Source: Fratercula arctica (lineage: Eukaryota > Chordata > Aves > Charadriiformes > Alcidae). From it: 64,000 nt of DNA. Location: the NCBI GenBank assembly GCA_947846985.1, contig CANTUZ010000004.1, positions 79,060,159 to 79,124,158 of the forward strand. Reading direction: 5' to 3'. Made by a program: the position numbers and the translations under genes. Every line of letters starts with the position of its first letter. Within the stretch, counting starts at the first letter, position 1. A model generated the notes under the pieces. The model searched no databases. It was not told where the DNA came from and worked only from the letters and a program-made list of their open reading frames with translations. Below, piece after piece: positions 12,202 through 23,741 of this stretch.

Positions 12202-13544
12202 TGAGTGTCAAGGAAACACATGTCATCAACACTATCTGTTTCTCCAGCGGAAGAGTAAGTTGCAAGTGGTTCTCCATCGCCACACAGTACTTTTTGGATG
12301 AAGAAGACCACAACCATAATGACTGTTACTGGGTGACGAGAGCTGACACAGAGGAGTGCTCTATAAAATAACAATTCACCCCACTACAATGCTAGGATAA
12401 TCATGAACCCCAAGGAGTTACTGAAGAACCAGTGGCCTTAGGAGGACCTAAAAGTCTTGGTACAAAAGGATGAAAAATGGGTGCTGTTTAGAGCGCGTAT
12501 TTAGGAACTGAGACATGGCAGTGCGAGTTTCTTGTTACCTTAACTTGAAATAAGGGTTGAATTCCCAAGGCGTAACGGCAAACCTTCAGCTCATCTATTT
12601 AAGCAGAAATAGTATGAGAGAGGGAAACATGCATGAGATGCACATTTCTAGCTCACATAAAAATCATGCAGACAGTTATTCTGTTCAACCACAGTCCCCA
12701 GGTGGGATCCCCAGGGATTGTAGGGGCAGAAAACAGTTTGTTGCAGAGCCTTTTATGCAACTAAGTAGAGGAACTTTTTGTTTGTTTGTGCCCATCCCTT
12801 CTGCTGAGCGTTTCACACTCCTGGCCCTCTTGCTCATCCAGCCAGCTACAGCTTTTGTAACTTTAGAAAGATTAATTTCTAAAGCTCTGGCATTAACATT
12901 ACTCTGCATTCGGGGAATAGCATCTGAGTAGCAAAAAAATCTCAGTGCTACGGCAAGCTGCTAGGGAGCGTGTTATGGGGTCTCTGGAGGGATTAGTTTG
13001 GAAACCTCAGAGTGACTTTTCTGCTGCTCGGGGCTATATCAAAAGAAGAGAACCCTGAGTCGAAACATTTCTGTCCCCCGAAATGGGTCTGACAGCCCTG
13101 CTTCATTCAGTGTCTAAGTCCTAAGCACTGTTAACGTGAGCTTCTGTTGCTGATAATAACGTTTAACAGGGCTTCTTTCAGAGCTTCTCCAAACCTATCA
13201 CGTCTGGTTCTCACGGAATGAGCTGTGACTACTATTCTATCTCAAGTTCTCCAACTTCAGTTTTAGAAAAATGGAATGTGATTGTTGCACTGTTTTTACT
13301 TCACAACAGGAAAAAGAGAGAGTTTATTTGATGTTTCAGTACATTAATAAGGTAGAACTGGTAGCAAGGAGCAGAAAAGAAGGCACAAAGGTTTAGGTTA
13401 AGAAAACAGCCACAGGTAAAGTGTAAACAAAACTGAGTAAATACGATTTTTTTCCATTCTTCTTGTATTGACTGAGTGGGCAAATAAAATTCTGGGAAGA
13501 AACTGCGTGGGTTGAACCAAGCCATTTTTTTTTCTGAAGATCAT
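12202..13544. other. Unique non-coding DNA
   Basis: No repeat recognised. An open frame of 124 codons (12557-12931, plus) has no splice support or recognisable domain and is likely chance. Confidence 0.55.
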
Positions 13545-13637
13545 GATGATGATGACAATGATGAAGATGTTAATTATAATAATAATAATGTTAATAATGT
13601 CAATAACAATAACAATAATAATAATAAATGTTTCAGT
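13545..13637. repeat. Trinucleotide repeat, (ATG)n grading into (AAT)n
   Basis: Imperfect trinucleotide array: ATG/ATGACA units at the start, then AAT and AAC units to the end. The grading implies several rounds of slippage with substitution. Confidence 0.9.
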
Positions 13638-16600
13638 TGAAAAGGTATAATTCTTTTTCCAAACTGGAATATTCTACTTTTAAGATAAATAAAAATTTCC
13701 ATTTAAAAAAAAGAAAAAAAAAGGAGCTTTCGAAGCAGATTACAACCGCTTTCAGCAAATGTCAAAACAAAATTGTCTTTCATCTTTTCATCCAAAAATA
13801 AACTGTGGCAATTTGTTAATCACTTGTCATCTCCACTGACAAAAGAAAATTTGCAAACCTACACTTGAACAAAATGATACTAAATACTTTGTTCTAATAT
13901 TAACGGTAGCAAGAAAGTAGAGACAAGGAAAAGGGCTCCAATCTGCTTTACTTGTCTGCACTTGATTTGGATTTTCAGTCATGGATGACATGAATTTTCC
14001 ACTTGCTGTTAATATATACCATGTCTCGTACCACACTCGGCAACAGTTCATTGAGTTGACTGGCCTCCAACGTACCTGTCACCCATCACAATTAACTACA
14101 CTCACTGTCACAAACAATTTAGTAGATCCACATCTGTGCTCAGTCAGTCAGTCCCAGCTGTGATGTGCATATGTCTCATTTGATGAACCCAGCTCAACAA
14201 CAGGCTTCTTGAAAAAGTGTTAAATAAGGTGACCTGAACCAAATACAACAATGTCTAATCTGTTTACGAGCGGATTGAATTTACATGCCTTCTGCATTCT
14301 TCTAGGCTTCGGGGATGCGCCGCGGTGCCGCTGTGCGATTCCCTTTCTTTGAAAGCTGTCCCTTGTCCAGAAAAAAAATTGCAACTGAAAAGATTCTCCT
14401 CGAATGCAGCGGAATAAACAATAGATCTGCTAATTATTGCCACTGGTTTGGTAGACTTGACACGTGGTCGCACGGGGAGAATGCTGAACTATGTACACAC
14501 TTGACTGTCTGCGTTGTTGCTATATTTAATGTTTGTGCTGAGCTCAAGACAATGATTCTAGCCGGAATTAATATTTTAAATAAAGTGTGGTGATCCATAA
14601 ATTTGAACTAACCAATCCGTTAAATAACTAGAAATCCATGTTCATTCAGTAGCTGACATAAAGTAGATTCTAAACTACTGCTGATATTCCAATACCTGAT
14701 TAAGGAAATGTTTTCATTTCTGGGGGGGGGCGGGGAAGTGCAGAAATCTTACTTGATGTGTTAGCAGATCAAGATTTTAAGGTCACAAGGATTTTAAGAG
14801 CACAGAGGGAAATATGTCGCACCTGGATAATGTATATCTGTGTTTAAAAAGTATTTTCCTTAAAATACCCCTAAGAATTGTTCCTACCGTAGACAATTCA
14901 CTCAGAGGTTGTTCTTTTGTTTTATAAGCATGCTTGACATTTCAATGCCTTTTTTTTTTATGTTATGCTGTCATATATAGCTGTGCAAAAATTGCCAAAT
15001 GAAAATGGTGGCATTTTGTAATTCATTTGTCCAAGTAAAGGCAATTATGGAAGTCACAAGACAATGAGCAGTTAGAGTCTATAAATGCCTGCCTGAAATG
15101 AAAAGCACAGTGTGATACTCAAAGAGATTATATTTACTGTTACTGAAACTCTCAGAATAATTTTTTATGGGACAGAAACAACTGTCATCAGATTCTCTAG
15201 TCATGCTGGTCAGTAAATCAAAGGCACTCGCTCAGTGAGAGTTTTGAGAAGGCCAGACGTTGCCTACCTTACTTTCAATGACATCCAGTAAAATTTAATG
15301 CTGTTTTTCAGCTCTGGATATCCACTGTCCCCAGTCACAAATGCTGAACTTGTGGAAAGAAAAGCTAGTGCCACACTTAAAGGTTTCCCAGTTTCAGGAG
15401 TGAAGTAAAGGAGAGTTGGGAAAAAGCAAGAGGGTACTGGTTGCCGTAGACGGGGTTGATGTTAGTTCTGAGGAAATCACGTATGAAACCTCTCTCTCCC
15501 AAGCTGACTTGCTGCCTTTTGGTTAAAGCAACAGAGGAATAGGGTGATGGTTTACATGGTTACGGCACCTACCTTGTAGAACAAAGGGACATGGACCTAT
15601 CTAGGAAAGATGGTATTAGCCAAGCGTGCAAGGAAATGAGGTGAGCATAAATATTCTTCACCTGGTGAATATTTCTTCTTGGTTCAGACTAACGGGTGAA
15701 ACAGGAGCTTGGTTTCATGAGTCAGGAGTAACTTAGCTTCACCTCACTCATGGTATCACCCTGGGGCTACTGTAGATAGGGAACAGTGATTTCTCTGTCT
15801 TGTTTAATAGATGGAGGGATTCTTATCTACCACTGAGTGATGAGAGCAGTGTGTGATGGTGAGAAACGAGGTGTAGGTACAATTTTGCTGCCTCTACCTG
15901 AACAGAGAGAAAACATTTCTTCCACTGCAAAAATGGACGTGAAGAACAAGTGGAAAGCTCTAACGAAAACATATGTAGGGAAACACAAAATCAAAGGGAT
16001 CCTCGTGCCTTGTGAAGCTAGTGAAGACTTCTGCAGAAGCCATTTCTCAGACGTATGTCTGCTTGTTAAGAGAAGGAGAGATGTATAAGGCTTGGTAAAG
16101 CTCTCATAGATCACAAAGTTGTTTACCTCATGTTTTATTTTTCTAGATCCTCAAAGGCATTGCGCATTTCCTAAGAGATTTGGTATTCCAATAACTTCTT
16201 GGTTCACGGATCTTCTCTCTTAGAGCATGCAACCATAGAATAAGAAGGTCACCATGTGAAATAATTAATTGCTCACAGAGTTCAAATAGCATATTCCAAA
16301 TGTAGCACACCCTGTTAACTGGGATTTCATAGCAGGCCAAAACAGGTTTTAAAAACTGCTAGATAACCGTTTGATGGAACCACCTTAAACTGTTCATGAG
16401 AAATTTCCAACAGAAAAACAGACCATAATTCTTAGCAGATCGTCAAGATTAGTTACTACATCAATGTTTTATGTGAAAAGCAGCAGTAGAAGGAAAGTAT
16501 AACAAAATTAAATTACAGGAATGCTAGCCCCACATGTAGCAAACGTGCTACCTACAGTGTTTCAAAGATAATAAATTGTATAGCACTTTTTATTCATTTT

Positions 16601-18774
16601 AATTTACAAAAGCTTTGCAAATGGTTTCTAAGTTATGTTTAAGTGGACCTACCAAGTAGTTTATGAATTGTTAAAGAACACTTGGCCATCCATCAAGTTG
16701 TTTAAAACCTGATCTAAAGTCACAGTTTTAAAATGGATAAATTCATGTATTGGTCTTCTACGCCATACATACGTAGAGCAGGCAATGCTACTGATGGAGA
16801 ATTTACGATGAGGCAGTTGTTACTTCCACCAATAAGAAAACGTAGAATAGCACAAGATTTTCTGAACCCTAGGTAGTAAGTACTGAGAGAGAAGAGTGTG
16901 CAACCTATTTATCCCCCTCATTTGCTTTAGTTCTCCCTGGACATGCTTCAGAACACTACGACAGGTTCATCGACATGGGATATTTGCTATTACAGATTTA
17001 CTTGCTGTTACTGATCTCATCCAAAAGATGGTTCTTATGCTGACATGACATCAACGAAGCAGGAGCCACTCTGGTGGTTTGATGTTGAAATCTTGCCAAA
17101 ATTAGGATTCTGTAGAAGGCTATGGCAAATATAAGATTTTCAATTTCTCTGTTTCTTTTCAGAATGAAGACTATTTAATTCTTTAGGGGTATCTAAGAGG
17201 AATTAAAATCCACTGAAAAGCATACAGCTTTGTATTTTTTTCCTATTTAAGTTGCAACCGTTATTCAAAATTAGAGCTGAGGAGCAGAAGAGAGTAAAGT
17301 TACAGTTGATTTTTTTTAATTGGTCCCATTCAGTACAAACTGACATATATAAAATGTAAATGTCACCATAGATCAGGCTAAAATTCTGTGATCTGACATT
17401 CTGCCTACTGTATTTATTTCTACTGCATGCATGTATAGAATGCATGCTGTTTTCAATCCTAAAGAGTACTTCATTCTCTCAATGCAAATGCATAGTTTCC
17501 ATTGGAAAAAATAAATACAGCAGTGTTACTGAGATCTTATATTTAGTCCCATTGTAAGCTGGCTCTGTTTAAAAGACCAAGCATTAAGCTGGGGACAGAA
17601 GAAAGAAACAATCCCGTTAGAAGATATCAAAATGCATTTAACTCCTGAAGCATTCACAACCACTAACCTTGAGTTAGATGATATTGAATATTACAATGAA
17701 ATTCTGTTGGTCGCAACTGGCCTGACAGTAGTAAAGAGCCGTCACATCTAATAGGCTTCTCGTGCAATTTCGTATCAGTTAATGATATCAATAGTTGCAG
17801 TTCAAAGGAGTTTCCTAAATTTGAGAGATATAGAGTTGCCCCATCTGTTCCACAAAGGACAGGGAGCATTCTGTTGACTTTATAGCACAAGAACAGCCTA
17901 TGACATCAAGTCCTGCGTCACTATTACTGAGGCCATAATAACGACGGGCAGCGCGTTCCTGGGGATTACAAAACACGCTCCAATTCTGAGGTTGAGGTCA
18001 AAGATCCTGGGACTTCAGTCACCTGAAAGCTGCCATGTATATTCAAAATTTCATACAAAATTGAAATTATATTATCAATTGGAATAAGAGTCCATGCCCA
18101 TAAATTTATTATTAGCATAAATCCATTTCACACTACATTATGCCTTTAACTCATTTTGCACAACATGCTGATGTTAGACGTGATGAAAAGTAAATGTCAA
18201 AAGGGAAGGCTGCACTGTCTGGCTGGAGTAACCCTCTTAGGGTTGAAAGTTGCTGCAAAGCCGTGAAAATCTATTTATTAATTAAAAGAAAAGACTGGAA
18301 AACTATGCTGTGCAACAATAATAGTACCTAGACATAATATTAGAGTACTCATTATGACGTAGTTTGCAGAATAACTTATTAAAATTGAACTGCCAATTAG
18401 CTCATAAACCTATTTTCCTAGAACAGATCAACCCAGTGAAAAAAAAAAAAAAAAAGTTGAAAAGATTTCCTAAAGAGAAAGGGGTTTTATTACAGATTTT
18501 AAAGGAAATTAAACGTCAGTACTTCATACATCAGCATGCACTTTACCTTCTTATGTACATAGTGCAAGGCATATTTATTGTGCAAACCTGTATGCAGTAC
18601 AGAGTTAACAATTAAAGGAGTTAGATTAAGCTATGAGTTCTTGAAAAGTCAAAAAAAAAAAAAAAAAGGTTTGATATTTGAATGAGTAACTCAAACTTTT
18701 ACCACAGAATAAATGATTTTTCAGATTTTTCTTGCATTATACTTGTGAGAATTAGCAATGTCACCTCCTACTTT
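13638..18774. other. Unique non-coding DNA with conserved-looking patches
   Basis: No coding gene found. Patches at about 14940-15120 and 17880-18270 have the even composition and homeodomain-like AT motifs typical of conserved non-coding elements; this is inference only. A possible non-coding terminal exon is at 14306-14605. A G-run (eight G, C, four G) is at about 14721-14738. Poly(A) runs occur near 18440 and 18651. Confidence 0.5.
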
Positions 18775-18825
18775 TTTTTTTTTTTTTTTTTTTTTTGGTG
18801 AGATTTTGCTTTTCTGTTCCCCCAG

Positions 18826-19062
18826 GTATAAATGTCCAGCGTCTGAAGATTTACAGGTTTACTCAGAAAGTATCTAAACCCAGAAATACTCCCGGGTACA
18901 GAACTCTCCTTTTAAACGCTAGTGTCTTTCTCTCACAAATTTTTTGGAAGCTTTCCCTTGGGGAGGCATTGGCTGAGGCAAGCAGGCGATTCTGACTCCA
19001 TGCTTTCGCCGGTGGCTGGGCCAGGAGAGGGGAAGAAATCCCTGCAGGGCTTTTGCCAGGAG
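18826..19062 (+). other. Candidate non-coding exon
   Basis: A long T run (18771-18796) plus TTCTGTTCCCCCAG makes a very strong 3' splice site ending at 18825, and CAGGAG before GTAAGAGC makes a strong 5' splice site at 19063. The 237 bases between have stops in all three forward frames, so if spliced it would be a lncRNA or UTR exon. The segment is somewhat richer in G+C than its surroundings. There is no RNA evidence here, and the poly(T) could create a fortuitous acceptor. Confidence 0.2.
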
Positions 19063-22000
19063 GTAAGAGCCAAGACCTCATTCTCACGGCTGAATAGAAA
19101 GGAGCAGCATAAAGGTTTAGATCTTGGGGCGCCAGGTTAGGATTTTATTTCCATTTCTGGGCAGCTTTGCTTACTACTATTGTATGAGAAATCCAACAAG
19201 TTGATGGCGTGGGTATTGAAACAATAGTTCGCTGATTAAGTGCTTGGATGGAATATGGTAAACAGAAGCTTCCAGTGACCCCATTTCAGACAGAAAAGAA
19301 GTGGAAAAGTATTTTTAGTTTCAGTAAGTGGAGTCCTGACTGTTTTTTTTAGTTTATGTTTTTCTGGACAATAGCGTATTTTTGATGTATTTGGGGCACA
19401 CGCTGCACAGACAGGAGGCAGGTCCTCACAGAGACGCTGCTGAATGATCTCCTTACACTGCGGTCAGTGAGGTGGCATTTTGTGTTTCGTTCGGGGTGGT
19501 GGGGGCTGTTGTCTTTTTTTTGTTGTTTTTCATATCAGAACGTTGCACAGTGAAAAATATCCGCATTTTTGGGGGGGTTGAACATAGGTTCTACGCTAAC
19601 AGGTCTGTCTACTATTTCTCTCGAGAAAGGTCTTCGGGGGCTGTATTTTGCAGCATGAAACAGTTTATTCTGTTTGTGTTTCTCAATCTTTCAGGAAAAT
19701 TTGTATTGAAAATGAGCAGGGAATACTCTTTTTCTTCTTTCAGTGATGTCCTAAGGAATATAAATTTGTTACAATAGCTCCTGATTCCAGTTCTGTTTCT
19801 TAGACGGTTTATCCAGTGTTTCAGAAAATACGAGATGCAAATGCTCCCAAAATACAGTTAAGCTATCGTTCTTTATAATTCTTGGATGCATTAAAGAAAG
19901 AACAGGTCCAAAGATAGATGACAGAAGTTTAACAGAACTATACTATAGACTAAACTGCTGGAAATAAATGTGCAAACTGTACAATTATCGAACAATTAAC
20001 TTTTTGGACTGCATTGTGATCTACCCTCAGGGTAAAATAGACCAAAACACCTGTTAAATAGCGTAAAATCTAATTTTACTTAATGGCCTTTATTTCCCTA
20101 ATTTGCTTAGTTCTTGGGAAAAGCTGCGATCAGGAAAAATATTTTATTCCCATTGTGGAATGAAGTGCCAATTTGTTCCAGTTCCCTTCAGTGTATCGTA
20201 CTTATGCAGAAAGTGAAATTCATTTGCAGATGAACTGTATAGCTCCGGGAAGTCGTTGCAGGAACTATGACAAGGGGAAAAAAAAAAAAAAAAAAAAGCT
20301 TTTGCCTGTGTTCGTGTGTGCTACTTTTATTGGGGTAGATTCTAATGATTTAGGCCAACAGAAGTCGCAACGGATTATATTAAAATCACAGAAATTATTC
20401 TCTGAATGTGCTTGAGTCCTTATCAGTTCTGAAATCTCCAAAAGACTCTTCTGCACACAAAATGCGAGATGTATGGAAGAGTATTTCTCCCTTCGCTACA
20501 GACTTAATCTAGGTCATAATATATTAGAAACCAGCTTTTCCAGTATACTTGGCCCCTCTGCAGCATTCAGCATCCAAAAGCCTCTGCAAGAAGTTAACTG
20601 ATCTTCCATGAGTAAATCTTAAAGATCTCATCCACACAAATCTTGATTTCTATTAAACTTGAAGTAGCCCAGCAAGCCCAAATGTTGCCTCTTGAAAAAA
20701 AGATGACATTAGGAAAGACTATGAAAAATCAGGAATTAAATTATTTTTCTAGGACATGTTTCTTTACTGCCCGTTTCAAAATCTTTGAGAAAAGGTGAAA
20801 AAGGCACTTTTGTGCATTCAAAGAAAAAAAAAAAAAATGGAGGAAAAACAGAGGGTTTTTCTCTACCCCTTAAAGCTGTATGTAAGAGAAATGTACGTAA
20901 AACGCTTTTCATAAAAGCAGTGCTTCAGGGTGGACTATTCAAACGACAAAAAGAAAAACAGAAAAAGTGGGTGCATATTAAATCCAAGATAGTTCTATAT
21001 CTAGAAGTTGTTAGCTACATGGGTATCTGGTAACTATCTATTTAATGGCAATACAGAGGGCAGGGGCAACATGTAAATTAAGTCATAACACCTGGGCTCA
21101 AACGTACAACGCAGGGGTAAGACATAACTAACAGAAGAAAACAAATCACATACAAATGAGTCCCAAATCATTCATCTGTAATAACAATTAAGTTCAATTC
21201 AGCGTTTATATTTCCCCACCCACCCACAAAGCTGACTTGAGATTATTTTTCTCCTTTTTTTTCAAAACAATTACATTCTATATTAGTTGAATTATATTAT
21301 CACATAGAAATAAACACTTATACTCCCTAATGATGACAATCATTTTCTGGAGAACAAAAGGTTCGGTTGCTTTTGTTGTTTTCTTTTTTTTTTTATATAT
21401 AAAATGTATCTTTGTTTATAATAATCAGCAATTAGTTCTGGCAATATCCCTGTGGCTCCCCCGCCAGCTGGAAGGAAAAACAATTATATAGTTGGCATTT
21501 CTTTTAGGACAGCAGCTTCAGAGTCACTGTACAAGCAGCTATTTCCATCAGGGTTATTTAGAATTTCAAGAACTACCTTCCCAATGAAAATGGGAAAATT
21601 TTCTCAAGAAATCATTTTCATTCTTTGTAATTTAACCCAAAACCAAATGACACTTGATAGGCAGCAGGTGATGTTTCGATCAGAAAGTAACATGTATTTA
21701 GAAGAGAGTGTCAGAATGCTTTAAGGGATTCACCAATGGTTTCTGGTTAAATATGGAAGAAAGAGATGGGAGAAGTCAGAGGTCTGAGGAAAATTTATGT
21801 AAATAAGGACGTAAGTTATGCCTTCCGTTGAAAGAATACCTGAATGCTAGCTCTCTTTCTATTACACATTTTAACAGATGCTGGCTTTTGTAAGTAGCAT
21901 GTTCTAGACATAAACAAATGTGAAAGAAAAAAAGTTATGATCTAACCACTCCCAAAAAAGATAAAGGGATGAGATTTGGGGGGGAAAAAAAAAAACAAAA

Positions 22001-22777
22001 AAAAAACCACCAACCAAAACCCAAACCAACAAACCCTGTAGAAAATTGTAACTGCTGTCGTTATTAGCTGGCTGATTTCTTTTTGGCATCACAGTAGATC
22101 CTCAGGGAAGAACTGTGGGATGAAAACACAGTATGATCTCTGGCATGGAAACAGGCAAAAATGCGATTGCTGAAAATGAGGGATACTGTAGGAACAAATC
22201 TGACATTGGTGTCTGGACTGAGGAGCTGGGGGAACACCCTAAGAAAAGTATAAAATAATATCATGGGGAAATGGGAAGGATGCAGAGAAAAAGTTTAAAA
22301 AGCATTGTGCAAAAGAGAATGACGAGGAATGATTCAAGTGCATACCAGTTAGTAAAAATTACAATGTATTTAGTCAGGAATAGCAATTTTTATGAAAGGA
22401 AGTAAATGGGACTGCCACATTTTATACTAAATGGAGAAGATACTGTTTGTGGGTGAAGCTAGAAAGTAATTTAAGGGCACGTATAAGATGAAGAAGGGAG
22501 GAGAGGGCTAACAATTGCACGCTTAAAATTTAATGTATTTTTCCCCTGCAGACTGAGTTGTATCCAGCCTATGCTGCATGAACAGCATAGACGCGGTTTA
22601 ACAGAGTGCCATGGATGTTTAAGGTGTCAGACTGTAATATCAGAGATAGCAGGAGACAAGGAGAATAGAAGATACGTAATAAAGACAACAGCAGAGAAGA
22701 TGTACCTAAATCACTTGAAACAATCTGATCAATGTATTGGGAGCTGCAGCTGATCCAAAGAGTGATACTTCCTAGTT
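19063..22777. other. Unique AT-rich non-coding DNA
   Basis: No gene or transposon tail. Homopolymers occur at 20279-20297 (A), 20823-20836 (A) and 21386-21395 (T). An A/C-rich low-complexity patch is at about 21979-22035. Confidence 0.55.
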
Positions 22778-22849
22778 GATATAGACAATTTTGGGTTCTT
22801 ACTTTTATTTAGTGATATAGAAAATTTTGTGTTCTTATCTTTATTTAGT
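22778..22849. repeat. Two-copy 36-bp tandem repeat
   Basis: Copies 22778-22813 and 22814-22849 both start GATATAGA and end TTTATTTAGT. They differ at about four positions, and the start of a third copy (GATAT) follows. It is a small, fairly recent local duplication. Confidence 0.85.
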
Positions 22850-23416
22850 GATATTTCTCTCTTAGACAGCAACCTGCTGAAGTTCCATTGGCAGTTCACA
22901 GGGATTACTTTGTGCTGTTTCATGCCTTCAAGCCCGTCTTTGCATCCAGAGGCATGAAATCTTCAGTGAATAACTTTAGGAATGAAAAGAAAGAGAAAAC
23001 TGGGAGTTAGGCACCTACATATCTTTACAAACCTGGCCCTGGGAAACAGAAAGCCCACAGGTATTCAGTGGTACTTGTGCATGGAATTTTGGATCCTAAG
23101 ACACATAGATGTTTTTGAAAGTTTGGCCCATAGGCATACAACACAACACATATCGAAACAGGTAAACAAGCATGATCTGTGGTTGTCTACCTGTTAAGAA
23201 GACTGGCTGGGAGTGGACTGTGGTCCACATGTCATAGAACTGTAACAACACACCTTTCTGTACAAATTCATAGGTCCTGTGAGGAAAAATTATCTCAGAC
23301 ACAGCATGTCACACATGTGGCTAAATCGCCTTCACACCAGAGCTTAAAACCTAACAGTGGTTTCTGCTTGAACTTTGCAACTACTCTTTGAATTTCACAT
23401 AGAGGCTATACATAAG
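22850..23416. other. Unique non-coding DNA
   Basis: Nothing recognisable between the tandem repeat and the CR1 that begins at 23417. Confidence 0.5.
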
Positions 23417-23741
23417 TATTATAGAATCATAGAATCACAGAATGGTTTGGGTTGGAAGGGACCTTAAATACCACCTCATTTCAACCCGCCTGCCCTGGGC
23501 AGGGACATCTCCCACCAGCCCAGGTTGCTGCAAGCCCCGTCCAACCTGACCTTGAACCCCTCCAGGGATGGGGCAGCCACAGCTTCTCTGGGCAACCTGG
23601 GCCAGGGGCTCACCCCCCTCACACCAAAGAATTTCTGCCTCAGATCTCATCTCAGTCTCCCCTCTTTCAGCTTAAACCCATTCTCCCTCATCCTATGGCT
23701 CCCCTCCCTGATCCAGAGTCCTTCCCCAGCTTTCCTGTACC
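23417..23741 (-). mobile_element. CR1 LINE, 5'-truncated 3' tail
   Basis: The minus-strand 3' terminus appears as AGAATCATAGAATCACAGAATG at its left edge, followed by GGTTTGGGTTGGAAGGGACC. The body runs to about 23741. It shares the same segments (CAAGCCCCGTCCAACCTG, AGATCTCATCTCA) with the copies at 30.1, 49.4 and 60.0 kb, so all four are one subfamily or close relatives. It carries no intact protein. Confidence 0.95.

Noticed and set aside
11931..12374. 147-codon minus-strand frame
   Set aside because: Antisense to a CR1 tail, whose GC content leaves frames open by chance.
12557..12931. 124-codon plus-strand frame
   Set aside because: No domain and no splice support; within the expected chance length range.
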